Notes: generated from the sequence alone by a model not told the origin. 64,000 nucleotides of DNA from Prochlorococcus sp. AG-355-P18 (GCA_003280515.1 QCER01000004.1:31736-95735), one strand, 5' to 3'. Counted from the first letter of the stretch, positions 23,464 through 32,755 are shown. Made by a program: numbers and translations.

Positions 23464-24054
23464 GTGAAAAAATTAGAAAATAATTTTCTTTATTTGGTTG
23501 TTCTTGGGGGTAGAGCAGAAAAAGCTAATATTGAACTACATGATGTTAGATGGGTTGTTGGATCTAGAATTGAGGATACTTATGATACTTTAAGAAATGA
23601 TTGGTTCGGATCTTCAAAAGGTTTGCATATCGATAGCTATAAAAAAATACAATATGTAGATGGTTATAAGATTAATTTAATAAATTTCGAAAAGGATGAA
23701 CTAGAAAAAAGGCAATTAGTAAACAACAATAATCCAAAAAAATATTTATGGTTTGTCAATATTGGAGGCTATTATTCAACTTCTATGCAGGAACAACATG
23801 AGTTTGGATTAGTTATAGCTTCAAGTAAATTAGAGGCAAAAAATATAGCTAAATCTAAATGGCTGATTGGGAGTAAAAAAAAGCATATAGATGATATTGC
23901 TTCTTTAGAAATGATAATTAGTTGCGGTGATTGTGAACTTATAAAAAGAATAGGTGATTGGGAAATAGAATTAACTCTTGAAAATAATGTTAAAGTTATT
24001 GAAGAAAAAAATTATCCTGATTGGTATGGATATCAAAAAATAAATGAGAAATAA
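23464..24054 (+). CDS. DUF1543 family protein
   Basis: 196 residues from GTG. The first half has LYLVVLGGRAEKANIELHDV followed by RWVVGSRI, and the second half repeats the plan with WFVNIGGYYSTSMQEQHEFG and KSKWLIGSK. Such tandem halves are typical of DUF1543, a family without known function. Soluble. A 22-bp palindrome follows. Confidence 0.85.
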   Translation: MKKLENNFLYLVVLGGRAEKANIELHDVRWVVGSRIEDTYDTLRNDWFGSSKGLHIDSYKKIQYVDGYKINLINFEKDELEKRQLVNNNNPKKYLWFVNIGGYYSTSMQEQHEFGLVIASSKLEAKNIAKSKWLIGSKKKHIDDIASLEMIISCGDCELIKRIGDWEIELTLENNVKVIEEKNYPDWYGYQKINEK

Positions 24055-24087
24055 AGATCCAAGAATCTTTTCTTGCGAAAAATTTTG

Positions 24088-24109
24088 TAAATAATCATAT
24101 GATTATTTA
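24088..24109. terminator. 22-bp perfect palindrome between convergent genes
   Basis: TAAATAATCATATGATTATTTA is spread over both strands between DUF1543 and the LptF/G-like gene. It could form a weak bidirectional terminator stem; it has no GC-rich part. Confidence 0.4.
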
Positions 24110-24122
24110 TGTCCTAAAGATA

Positions 24123-25328
24123 TTAAAAAGAGCTTGATTTTCTTAGTAAATAAATTCCACCTCCCATAGAAATTAAGACAGGTAACCAAGCAGCAAAAAT
24201 AGGAGGTAGAATACCTTTTACCCCAAAAGAACTAAATATAAATGACATAACATAATAAATTAATATAAGAATTACGCTTAACCCAAATCCCTGACTTTTT
24301 GAAGATCTTAAATTAGATTTAGATCCAAGGCTACTTCCTATTAAACCAAAGACTAAGCATGCAAAAGGAAGGGTGAATTTTTCTTGAATACGGACTTTAA
24401 TTCTTCTAATCTCCTTCAAGTTTCCAGTCTTTTTATAAATCTTTTCTGCTTGTATAGCCTGCTTTAAAGTCATTTCAGTCGCATCCTTGGGCACTTTTGC
24501 AAGCTCCATTGGCCCTTCTACAAATGGATAGGTATATTCTTTAAATTGAATATTGCCAGTTTGCCCATTCCGATCAATAGATACAATACTTCCATTTAAA
24601 AAAGTCCAAGAAGAATTTCTTTTATCAAATGTTGCACTTTCTGCTTTTAAGATTTGTTGTATATCCGCCCTTGAGAAATCTAAAACAGTAACTCCCTGCA
24701 TAATATTATTCTCAAACCATGATGCATAAAATATATGAGTTAGGTGTTTATTATGTTTTGTTGGCTTATTAGTTTTAGGATCTATTCTAGAACCATATCT
24801 AGAAAACATAATGTTACCTTTTCCTCTTTCACTACTAAATGAACTTCCAATCCCTGATCTTAATGTTGCCTCTGCCAACTTATTACTCGTAGGAACTAAA
24901 TTATCATTGAAATAAAAGGTTAATCCTGTCATTAATATCGAAAGAGCAATAGCAGGAGAAATAATTCTTGTAGTTTTTATCCCTAAAGATTTCAAAGCTA
25001 TTAATTCTGAATTGCTTGATAATTTTCCATAGGCTAATAATGTTGAAAGTAAAACTGCCATCGGGAATGATAAGACTAAAAAACTGGGTAAACTAAAAAA
25101 AAGAACTTTTAAAGCTAAAAATACAGGTAAGCCAAATTCAACTATTTTTCTTATAAGATCAAACATTACCCCAACAGATAATGAAATAACAGTAAAAGCT
25201 GAAATTGCAAATATCATAGGAGGTATTAATTGTCCAAATAACCATCTATCTATTAAAGGCAGTAAATACCAAGGAGTAATTATTTTGTGAATAGTTTTTT
25301 TAATTAGTGATTGATTGGAAATTGTCAA
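24123..25328 (-). CDS. LptF/LptG-type (YjgP/YjgQ) permease
   Basis: 401 residues with six membrane helices in two groups of three around a large soluble domain, as in LptF/LptG. The N-terminal LPLIDRWLFGQLIPPMIFAI and GKLSSNSELIALKSLGI are family hallmarks. The C-terminus repeats membrane helices after VRIQEKFTLPFACLVFGLIG. With LptB it would form the LPS-exporting ABC transporter spanning the inner membrane. Only one of the two genes is in the window. Confidence 0.9.
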   Translation of the reverse strand: MTISNQSLIKKTIHKIITPWYLLPLIDRWLFGQLIPPMIFAISAFTVISLSVGVMFDLIRKIVEFGLPVFLALKVLFFSLPSFLVLSFPMAVLLSTLLAYGKLSSNSELIALKSLGIKTTRIISPAIALSILMTGLTFYFNDNLVPTSNKLAEATLRSGIGSSFSSERGKGNIMFSRYGSRIDPKTNKPTKHNKHLTHIFYASWFENNIMQGVTVLDFSRADIQQILKAESATFDKRNSSWTFLNGSIVSIDRNGQTGNIQFKEYTYPFVEGPMELAKVPKDATEMTLKQAIQAEKIYKKTGNLKEIRRIKVRIQEKFTLPFACLVFGLIGSSLGSKSNLRSSKSQGFGLSVILILIYYVMSFIFSSFGVKGILPPIFAAWLPVLISMGGGIYLLRKSSSF

Positions 25329-25515
25329 AGAAATTTATTTGATTTTTACTGTCTTTTGTTACATTATAAAATATCAATGATTTAGAAAACAATATAATTT
25401 TGACACTTAAGAAAATTTTTTTACTCTCTAAATTTAAGTAATAGATCAGAAAAATAATTTTTTAAAACTTGCAACAAAACAAAAAATTTGGTTTCTTTAA
25501 AAAAAGAGTTAAAGC

Positions 25516-25635
25516 ATGAAAAATCAAACTTTAATATACGAATGCCATTGTTTACACTGCCAACAAAAATTAGATCAAATTAAGAATTCAAAATTATATT
25601 GGGAAAAATTAATTTTTAGAAAAAAGTTGGTATAG
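25516..25635 (+). CDS. 39-residue ORF with Cys/His motif
   Basis: MKNQTLIYECHCLHCQQKLD is followed by a basic helical part. C-x-C-x2-C with an embedded His suggests a small metal-binding peptide. Weak ribosome-binding site. Confidence 0.4.
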   Translation: MKNQTLIYECHCLHCQQKLDQIKNSKLYWEKLIFRKKLV

Positions 25636-25753
25636 TACTTCAACTTAATACTCTAAGATTTAAAAATTTTAGAATATTTGTTTTTTTATTGTATTAATTA
25701 AAGAAAAAAAAATTGTCCGATCTTCTGTTTTGCAATTTTTTAGACTAATGGAT

Positions 25754-25855
25754 TTACTTAACTTTTTGGTTTTTTTTGTAAATAATATTTTCTCGATTTA
25801 AAAGAAAAAGGATAATAAAAATACACAAAGGAATAAGAAAAAAATCTAAAGACAT
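25754..25855 (-). CDS. 33-residue membrane peptide
   Basis: MSLDFFLIPLCIFIILFLLN followed by a basic tail. One helix. No family. Confidence 0.4.
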   Translation of the reverse strand: MSLDFFLIPLCIFIILFLLNRENIIYKKNQKVK

Positions 25856-26313
25856 ACATTTCATTCAGTCTATTTCCTATTTAGCACATAAATAAATTTT
25901 AGACATTAGTAAAGGTCTTTTTGGTTATATTCAATCGGTGAAAAAATATTATTTACTGTTTAGTTTATTTATTTGCTTTTAAATTGAGAGAGCCTGCAAG
26001 TATCCCACTGGCAAGCTCATGACGACCTAGTTAATTCAGATTTTTTGATTTAACCAGCCAAGCACTTCCTAAATGCTATAAATATTCTACTAAGTAAAAT
26101 TACTTACTGTGGGTATAAATGCTTATTTTTAATGATTAATCTGCGAAGTTGATAATAAAAATTGATTTGATTAAAAAATGCGCCCTTCTAATTTGTTGAA
26201 CAGATATGTCACATATTGACCAATAACATAAATAGTTAGAGAAAATTACATATGAGCATGGTTTACATAAGTTAATATTTGTGTTACTTTAGTTAACAAT
26301 TAACAACTTTCTA
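25856..26313. other. Intergenic region upstream of an hli gene
   Basis: No ORF is supported. A GC-richer patch at 25988-26016 can form an imperfect hairpin GAGCCTGCAAG / CTGGCAAGCTC. The rest is AT-rich and should contain the hli promoter near its right end. Confidence 0.35.
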
Positions 26314-26520
26314 ATGACAAAATCAGGTGTAACTACAGAATCAGGTGGAAGACAGAATATGTTCCCATCAGAAACAAGGCCTTATATTGATGAAACTGTG
26401 TCTTATGATGGATACCCTCAAAATGCAGAAAAAGTAAATGGTAGATGGGCTATGGTTGGTTTCGTTGCACTAATAGGCGCCTATGTAACAACAGGTCAGA
26501 TAATTCCAGGAATCTTTTAG
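26314..26520 (+). CDS. hli: High-light-inducible protein
   Basis: 68 residues. The Chl a/b-binding-like helix reads EKVNGRWAMVGFVALIGAYV followed by TTGQIIPGIF; the E-x2-N-G-R motif binds chlorophyll. Hli proteins sit in thylakoids and protect photosystems by binding pigments during light or nutrient stress. The polar N-terminus of about 35 residues is longer than in the two minimal copies at 27.1-27.4 kb. Multiple hli genes in islands are typical of high-light Prochlorococcus. Confidence 0.92.
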   Translation: MTKSGVTTESGGRQNMFPSETRPYIDETVSYDGYPQNAEKVNGRWAMVGFVALIGAYVTTGQIIPGIF

Positions 26521-26592
26521 TTCCTAAATATTCTTTTTTATAAACTATTGTTTAAGCTATATTATTCAATTATTTCAAACGAAAATTTAGAT

Positions 26593-26721
26593 TTATTTTA
26601 AATTTGAAAATAAGAAAAACCAAGCAAAAGTTATTGCATTTAGGCTAAATATAATTCCTAAAAATATATAGGCAAACTTTTTACCAATAAAAGCAGTTTC
26701 TGGTTCAAGCTTTACTCTCAT
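26593..26721 (-). CDS. 42-residue single-pass membrane protein
   Basis: The N-terminus KLEPETAFIGKKFAYIFLGI leads into a long hydrophobic helix through IIFSLNAITFAWFFLF. It lies back to back with the hli gene. Unknown. Confidence 0.5.
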   Translation of the reverse strand: MRVKLEPETAFIGKKFAYIFLGIIFSLNAITFAWFFLFSNLK

Positions 26722-27102
26722 TTAATCCTATTTCTATCATTAATAAGATAACACCATACAACAAATAAATATATGTTCTAAAGAAGAAGAAAAATTAAAT
26801 TAATATTGCTTTTTTAAGTTGTTGTTTAGTATTATCATTTTTCCTTAGCCAAGTTTCTTCTAGTCAATATAGATTATTAAATTAGAGAAAGAACTTCTTC
26901 AGACCAGTTTCCAACTTGTGAAATAATTTAAATCAAAATTTTTAACCTATTTTAAAAAAAACGAGTTAGTGACCTTATAGTAGTTTTTATTATATTTTTT
27001 TAATAACATCACTTAAATCTCAATTCATAAGTAATATTAATTTCCAAAAAAAAAGACCTAATTTAATTTAAAATTAGGCGTTTAAGAAAATAAGAATTTA
27101 TA

Positions 27103-27243
27103 TTAAATGAAACCAGGTATGATTTGACCTGTAGTTAGATAAGCTCCAACTAGAGCAATAAATCCTAGCATTGCAAATCTGCCGTTGAGCTTTTCAGCAA
27201 TGATTTTTTCTTTCTCTACTATTTTTGGTGAGTTATTTTTCAT
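27103..27243 (-). CDS. hli: High-light-inducible protein, 46 residues
   Basis: EKLNGRFAMLGFIALVGAYL followed by TTGQIIPGFI is a complete Hli helix with the chlorophyll-binding E-x2-N-G-R motif. The ATG at 27243 overlaps the stop of the next hli gene as TAATG, so the two are translationally coupled. Confidence 0.92.
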   Translation of the reverse strand: MKNNSPKIVEKEKIIAEKLNGRFAMLGFIALVGAYLTTGQIIPGFI

Positions 27244-27350
27244 TAGAACCAGCCTGGAATGATTTGGCCTGTTGTTACATAGGCACCTACTGCTGCAACG
27301 AATCCTAACATCGCTGCCCAACCGTTAAAACGTTCTGCTTCTGGAGTCAT
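27243..27350 (-). CDS. hli: High-light-inducible protein, 35 residues
   Basis: AERFNGWAAMLGFVAAVGAY followed by VTTGQIIPGWF. This minimal Hli has NGW where the other copies have NGR, so the usual Arg of the helix-helix salt bridge is replaced. First gene of a two-gene hli operon. Confidence 0.9.
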   Translation of the reverse strand: MTPEAERFNGWAAMLGFVAAVGAYVTTGQIIPGWF

Positions 27351-27717
27351 TTTTTTAATATAATTTGTTAACCAATATAACATATTTATTTAATAATGTA
27401 AAGAAAATGAGGAAAATACTCATTTTTTATCAGGAAAATTTGAATACTGCTACATATATGTGTCGAAATATACCTTATCGGCGTTTTTGTTTTTGTTCTG
27501 ATTTTTATAAATTTTAATTAAAAAAATCATAAATTAATACTTTTTTGTTTTTCAGGTAAATCCTCATTTAGAGGTATTTTAAATTAATATGATATCAGAG
27601 TCAGCTAGTAGGGATACAGGCTGACTCTTTTTATAGAAATTTTTAGTTTTTGAATAAAAGTAGTTTTTAGAATTTAAATTATTGCTATTAATAAATTAGA
27701 TATACATACAGTGATTT
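27351..27717. other. Intergenic region holding an orphan plus-strand terminator
   Basis: No ORF is supported. A small CCTC/GAGG hairpin at about 27562-27574 and the strong terminator at 27597 suggest a short plus-strand RNA ending near 27632. No plus gene precedes it after 26520. Confidence 0.4.
27597..27632 (+). terminator. Strong orphan intrinsic terminator
   Basis: AGAGTCAGC and GCTGACTCT form a perfect 9-bp stem around a 14-base loop, followed by TTTT on the plus strand. Confidence 0.7.
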
Positions 27718-27882
27718 ATGTCAATTACTACGTTTTACATGCATTTAATTTTTGGAAGAATTCCTTCTCTTATGAGTTCTGACTTGATACTTTATATCTT
27801 GCCTGCTATTACAATTTCAATACTATTCTTTAGCGTTAAAATAATGTTTTTTAAGACGCCTAAATTAAGAAAGGTCAAATAA
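27718..27882 (+). CDS. 54-residue small membrane protein
   Basis: MSITTFYMHLIFGRIPSLMS is followed by one helix (LILYILPAITISILFF) and a basic end (FFKTPKLRKVK). Unknown. Confidence 0.5.
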   Translation: MSITTFYMHLIFGRIPSLMSSDLILYILPAITISILFFSVKIMFFKTPKLRKVK

Positions 27883-27937
27883 TAAAGGATTTAGAATTAT
27901 TTTTTTAAAGTAATTCCCAATCTTTTTTTGGATATTA

Positions 27938-28556
27938 GACTTTTTTTCGGCAGCTCAAAGAAATAGATAATGCATAGATGATGTAATTGATGTTCAATCA
28001 AGAATTATAAAAAAGGTTCAGTATTGGAAATTGGTAGTGGTAGCGGTGAACATGCTGTGGTTTTTTAAAAACGTTTTCCAATAATAATTTGGCAAACAAG
28101 TGATCCCGAGTTAATAAATAGAAAAATTATAAGTTCTTGGATTGAGTATGAAGACTTAACTAAGACAATGCCCCATCCTATTTTGATTGATGTAGAAAAA
28201 ATTCCGTGGAAAATCCCATTGAGATTAGCTCATTCTTTGCAAGGAATAGTCTCTATCATTATGATTCGTGTTGCACATTGTCTTGTAAGCTAGCTCTCTT
28301 TAGAGAGTCAGGAAAAATACTTAAAAAAGGGACAATTTTTAATATTGTATGGGCCATTTTAAATTTGTAATAAGTACATAAGTGAGAGTAATTATTTTTT
28401 CGATAATTCATTGAAAATGCAAAATGATATTTGGGTTATTAAAAATCTTGAGGAAGTTTGTTATTAGAGTAAGAAAAATGTTTTTTATGAAGAATATTTT
28501 ATTAGTATGACTGCAAATAAATTTTTCAATAATTTACAGAAAAGTTTCTTGATAAG
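27938..28556 (+). pseudogene. Decayed DUF938 SAM-dependent methyltransferase
   Basis: The best-preserved frame reads SVLEIGSGSGEHAVVF, an in-frame TAA at 28066-28068, then KRFPIIIWQTSDPELINRK, SSWIEYEDLTKTMPHP and PWKIPLRLAHSLQGIV. This is the order of a DUF938 methyltransferase, where the stop replaces a Gln. Before and after this part, family-like pieces occur in other frames (RLFF near 27940 and a MTANKFF end near 28510), with more stops. The gene is clearly dead, with point nonsense and several frameshifts. Confidence 0.8.
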
Positions 28557-28600
28557 TTAAATAATATAAATAAGTTATTTCAATGCATCAAATTAGATAA

Positions 28601-28762
28601 TCAGCCTGATAGTTTTTTGCTCCATTCTTTATGCTTTTGATCTAAATCTGAAATTTTTTCGCCTAAACTTAACTGCCTTTCTAATAATTCAACTTTTGTA
28701 AGTGTTATTTTTTCCGAATAAAATTTAATAGGTTGATTACCATGCAAGTTGTCACCACTCAT
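28601..28762 (-). CDS. 53-residue soluble hypothetical protein
   Basis: HGNQPIKFYSEKITLTKVEL continues into a charged helix (LLERQLSLGEKISDLDQKHK) and ends EWSKKLSG. A coiled-coil-like small protein. Unknown. Confidence 0.55.
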   Translation of the reverse strand: MSGDNLHGNQPIKFYSEKITLTKVELLERQLSLGEKISDLDQKHKEWSKKLSG

Positions 28763-28879
28763 ACGAATAATATAGTTAATAATCTTTTTAGGACGAAAAT
28801 TTTATGATTGCTAATTCTTTTATATTCTTTTCAGATTTGCGTAAATTAATGTGATAAAAAAATTGTAATTATTATGTTT

Positions 28880-30046
28880 TTAATCCACTATTTTGTATGA
28901 AGATTGCCATATATATCTTTTTCGCTTGATGTCTGGCTGAACAGCAACGCAATTGCAAGCAATATTCCAGAGAGCTTTGTGTATTGGATCAGGGTTAAAA
29001 AGATATGCTTTTTTAAATGCTTTTTTAATTAAGACAGTTGCCTTCTTCGCATGATAATGGGGGATGGTTGGACAAACATGGTGAACGACATGACTAGAAC
29101 CTATATTATGATGAAGAAAATTCAGAACTTTACCGTAAGGCCTGTCAATAGATAGAAATGCTCCTCTCATAAAGGAAAATTCCGTATTTGAAAGATGAGG
29201 TACATCCGATTCTGTATGATGAAGCCATGTATAAACAACTAACCAACAATTAACCACTAATAAAGGACCAAAATATAGAGCAACTACTGGAAATAATCCA
29301 TACTTAAAAACTAAATAAAAAATGCCCAATAATGTTAAACCTACTCCAATATCTGATAGCCAAACTTTCTTGGTCCATATTGATGGCCATAATGCTTTAG
29401 AAAATGGTTTGATTGGCCAAAAATGATTTGAAGTTCCATATTTAACTCCTCCGGTACTTCCTGTAAGTAAATAAGCAGGCCAGCCAAATATTAGATGTAA
29501 CACGAGTTGTAGAATTCCGTAATTTTTCTTACCTAGGGAATTTGAAAAATGTAATTCTTTTTCTCCACCAACTTTTTCTGTAACTCCATTTCCTTTAATG
29601 ACTAGAGGTACGTGAGTTTCTCCATTGGTTATATTATTTGTGAATCGATGATGAATAGCATGAGAACGCTGCCAAGAAAAATAAGGCACTAGAAGTAATG
29701 AGTGTATTAAATAACCTGTTGTAGATTCCAATATCTTGTTTTTAGAGAATGCTCCATGCCCACATTCATGGGCAATTACCCAGAATCCCATTGCTGTGGT
29801 ACCTGATAGCAATGCGTAAATAATCCAAATTGGGATCATTTTAGATGTAAATGGAATAGACAAACCTATCGCAACCATTAATGATTGGATTAAAGCAGAT
29901 TGTAAAAGATACCTCAAAGAAGTTTTAGTATTGCACTTAAAATAGTGATCTGGGATGGCATCCCGAAATTCTTTTATGCTTGGAATATCAGTTTCCTCTA
30001 TTACAAGCGCTTGGCCTTTAAGACCAGAAAATTTTATTTTACTCAA
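28880..30046 (-). CDS. Membrane fatty acid desaturase, DesA-like
   Basis: 388 residues with four to six membrane helices and the three His boxes: HECGHGAF, HAIHHRFTN and HVVHHVCP. The order and spacing match acyl-lipid omega-6 (delta-12) desaturases of cyanobacteria, which add double bonds to membrane glycerolipids in thylakoid and cytoplasmic membranes using ferredoxin. A petF ferredoxin gene is elsewhere in the window (54002). The exact regiospecificity is inferred from resemblance only. Confidence 0.88.
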   Translation of the reverse strand: MSKIKFSGLKGQALVIEETDIPSIKEFRDAIPDHYFKCNTKTSLRYLLQSALIQSLMVAIGLSIPFTSKMIPIWIIYALLSGTTAMGFWVIAHECGHGAFSKNKILESTTGYLIHSLLLVPYFSWQRSHAIHHRFTNNITNGETHVPLVIKGNGVTEKVGGEKELHFSNSLGKKNYGILQLVLHLIFGWPAYLLTGSTGGVKYGTSNHFWPIKPFSKALWPSIWTKKVWLSDIGVGLTLLGIFYLVFKYGLFPVVALYFGPLLVVNCWLVVYTWLHHTESDVPHLSNTEFSFMRGAFLSIDRPYGKVLNFLHHNIGSSHVVHHVCPTIPHYHAKKATVLIKKAFKKAYLFNPDPIHKALWNIACNCVAVQPDIKRKRYIWQSSYKIVD

Positions 30047-30283
30047 ATTATTTTTTGGTTAAGAACTGTATTCAATAAAAGTGAATTTATATATTCTATT
30101 ATCCATCACAGGATCTCATAATGAAAAGAATTTATAATTTTTTTCGATAAAGTTTTTTATGATTTTAATTTGATTTTCGAATAAAATTTTTTATCAAACA
30201 TCTATTATCGCAATCTTTTTTTTGATCTATTTAATTGTTTTTTTATGCTGAATGTGTCTCCTCTTCTTAAAAGATAAATTAAT

Positions 30284-30415
30284 TTAAAGACCACGTATAT
30301 ATCTCTTAGGTAACCCAGATTGTTTACGTGGCTTTACTAGAATAGGTAAAACTATAACTCCTACAGTAAAAAGACAGATTGGAGCAACTACCATCAATAT
30401 AGATTCTAGAGACAT
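30284..30415 (-). CDS. 43-residue single-pass membrane protein
   Basis: MSLESILMVVAPICLFTVGV continues through IVLPILVKPRKQSGLPKRYI with a basic C-terminus. Well-formed small membrane peptide, unknown. Confidence 0.5.
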   Translation of the reverse strand: MSLESILMVVAPICLFTVGVIVLPILVKPRKQSGLPKRYIRGL

Positions 30416-30601
30416 AAAAAATTTTGAATTTATTTATAAATAGCAGGATTTTTTTTATAAGTCATGCGTATTTATATCTATTAAGCTAGGAAAGACTCAA
30501 AATTTTTATAAATTATTAAGTAATTAAAAAAAAAAGATTAAAAAACATCAACTTTGTAATAATTCGTCCTATTTATTTATGACTGTTTAGGAAAGTTTCT
30601 T

Positions 30602-30742
30602 ATGGATGAAGAAAAAAAATGGATGCTTATGACTTATTATTGTCCAACTCATGGCGATTCAGGTTTAGTAAAACCGATTCAACTAACAAAAAAAGAAATT
30701 AGTAAAACATTCTTAAAAAAAAGTAGGAGTTCTAAAAATTAA
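30602..30742 (+). CDS. 46-residue small protein
   Basis: MDEEKKWMLMTYYCPTHGDS continues to a basic tail. It has a C-P-T-H segment and is polar. Unknown. Confidence 0.45.
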   Translation: MDEEKKWMLMTYYCPTHGDSGLVKPIQLTKKEISKTFLKKSRSSKN

Positions 30743-30899
30743 TTTTTAAAATAAAATTTAAAATATAGTTAAAATGCTCTAATTTCTAATAGAAATATTT
30801 TTAATATTAAGAGTAAGTGCTAAAAATGTTTTTATTTTGAAATTAGTATAAATTTATTTGCGTAGTTAATAATTTGAAAAATTCTGAAAATAATAATTA

Positions 30900-31052
30900 T
30901 TAAACCTGATCAGAATCGCACGTTAATTCGCATTGATTAAGATCATTAGTTGATATCTTTTCTAAAATCCTTAACATGTCAATTTCCGAAAGCTCTCCAT
31001 TGGAGTTCCATTTTAAAGTTGTTTTCCTTTGAGGTGAATTTTTTTTATTCAT
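30900..31052 (-). CDS. 50-residue protein with one CX3C motif
   Basis: The C-terminus reads NDLNQCELTCDSDQV, one CX3C. Its ATG overlaps the end of the twin-CX3C gene upstream by 8 bases, so the two are one coupled unit. Upstream lies GGGGGG in that gene's last codons, a plausible ribosome-binding site. Confidence 0.55.
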   Translation of the reverse strand: MNKKNSPQRKTTLKWNSNGELSEIDMLRILEKISTNDLNQCELTCDSDQV

Positions 31053-31254
31053 TTTGATCACCCCCCTTTAAATGAACTTCTAAACAACGAGTGATACACT
31101 CTTGATGACCATCAACAATACTGCATTCAGTAATACACTCGAAATATGAATTAATAGAATCTATTTCTGTATTCTGGTTGGTAGAAACAAATGAATCATT
31201 CATAATATTGTTGGATTTATTTGGAATAGAGATATAGCACGAATTTATGTTCAA
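31045..31254 (-). CDS. Small twin-CX3C protein, second member
   Basis: 69 residues (or 52 from the internal ATG at 31203). The C-terminal half has two CX3C motifs, CITEC and CITRC, separated by eight residues, like the protein at 7076-7240. Coupled by an 8-base overlap to a single-CX3C gene. Function unknown. Confidence 0.6.
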   Translation of the reverse strand: MNINSCYISIPNKSNNIMNDSFVSTNQNTEIDSINSYFECITECSIVDGHQECITRCLEVHLKGGDQNE

Positions 31255-31492
31255 TAATTTAATTTATTAAGTGAATTGGAAAAAATAAGTATTATTTACT
31301 AAATTCATTTTAGACCTGTTTTACCTCCTAAAAAGGTAGTAAAATTTATCATTTAAAAGAGCAAAATAAACATTAATTTTTATTATTTAAGATTAAATTT
31401 AAAAGCCAATCTTCTTAAAAATCAGCATAAAGACTGATTTACTTTTCAGTAATTTAGTTAGATTATTAAAAAGTACACTTTTAGATTTTCAA

Positions 31493-31645
31493 ATGAAATC
31501 AGTAATTAATTGGCTTGCGAAAATGTTAGAGAGTATGGCAAATGCTTTTATGCATCCTTTAAAGAATGACTTACCTCCTTCTATAGGTACTCATGCATAT
31601 AGCAGTATTCCTATAAAAAGAAAATTGCGAAGAAGGTTGAATTAG
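31493..31645 (+). CDS. 50-residue small protein
   Basis: MKSVINWLAKMLESMANAFM is an amphipathic helix, followed by NDLPPSIGTHAYSSIPIKRK and a basic tail. Unknown. Confidence 0.5.
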   Translation: MKSVINWLAKMLESMANAFMHPLKNDLPPSIGTHAYSSIPIKRKLRRRLN

Positions 31646-31648
31646 GTA

Positions 31649-32755
31649 TTAACTTATGGGAATTAATTTTTCATTTTTATTATCCCAAATAATATATTTG
31701 AAGCATTTTGAAAAATCGCTTAATTTTAAGAACTTTGATTGTTGGAGCAAATGAATGTTTTCTTTATGGCAAGCTCTTAAGTTGTAATTTGGTATTCTCT
31801 CAGAGAGATGATGAATGCTGTGGAAGGATATGTCTGCTAAAAACCAATTTAGCCAATTAGGGATATCTAAATTGCTACTACCTAAAATCGCTCCATCGAT
31901 GAGATCCCAATTTTTTGTATTTTTAGCATATGCATTCTCATAGTTATGTTGCACAAAAAAAACACATATTAAAATTGCTGCTGATAAGGTTAATACAATG
32001 GAATAAAATGATAAGAAAAAAACTAACCCTAACCATTTACACATAAAAATCCACCCTATTATTACAACTATGTTATTGATTATTAATTCACATAATTCAC
32101 TGAAATTATCTCCATAATCAGAAAAAGGTGGTTTAACTCTTGAATTAATAGTTAGAAGTTGCGAAATTTCTCTTTCTTCTATTTTGATAAAAGTCTCTTC
32201 AAATATATCTTTAATGAAATTAAAAATAATAATTACAAGTCCTAATCTAGGTTTTAAAACTAAGTAAAAAAAGCCGCCAGGGAAAAGCATTATCCAGTTT
32301 CGACTTAATTTGTAAAATATTTGCTCTCTTTTAGTAAGGGATTCATAATCTTCAAGACTTAAAACATCAATCGGCCCTTTGTAAGTTTCCCAATTTCCAT
32401 TATTTCTATGATGAAATGCATGATCAATTGACCATGACTTCTGGGGAATACCATTAACTAAGCCAAGTAAAAATCCAAAGAAGCGGTTTAATTTCCGTTT
32501 TGTAAAAAGAGAATTATGCCCGCAATCGTGCATTAATGAGAATGTTCGAGAAGAGAATAGAGTTAGAAGAAATATAAAAGGTATCAATAGAAATCCTTTA
32601 ATAAATAATGAAAAAGGTTGATTTATTATTTGGTGGACGATTAACCAAATAGAAATTATTGGGAAGATGGTAGAAATAATTTGATAAGAAGCTCTGATGT
32701 TGTTTCTTTTAAGAAATGGCTTTATTAAAAAATCACCTCTATTTACTTTAAGCAT
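31649..32755 (-). CDS. Second fatty acid desaturase family protein
   Basis: 368 residues with His boxes HDCGHNSL, HAFHHRNNG and HSIHH and several membrane helices. It differs clearly from the desaturase at 28880 and belongs to another subgroup, so its substrate may be a different acyl position or a carotenoid/lipid. Both are minus-strand and lie 1.6 kb apart inside the island, which suggests acquired lipid-remodelling capacity. Confidence 0.83.
   Translation of the reverse strand: MLKVNRGDFLIKPFLKRNNIRASYQIISTIFPIISIWLIVHQIINQPFSLFIKGFLLIPFIFLLTLFSSRTFSLMHDCGHNSLFTKRKLNRFFGFLLGLVNGIPQKSWSIDHAFHHRNNGNWETYKGPIDVLSLEDYESLTKREQIFYKLSRNWIMLFPGGFFYLVLKPRLGLVIIIFNFIKDIFEETFIKIEEREISQLLTINSRVKPPFSDYGDNFSELCELIINNIVVIIGWIFMCKWLGLVFFLSFYSIVLTLSAAILICVFFVQHNYENAYAKNTKNWDLIDGAILGSSNLDIPNWLNWFLADISFHSIHHLSERIPNYNLRACHKENIHLLQQSKFLKLSDFSKCFKYIIWDNKNEKLIPIS

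Noticed and set aside
27103..27321. 72-residue minus-strand frame starting MGSDVRIRCSS
   Set aside because: Its first part is the other frame of the upstream hli gene; the real hli starts at 27243 with MKNNSPK.
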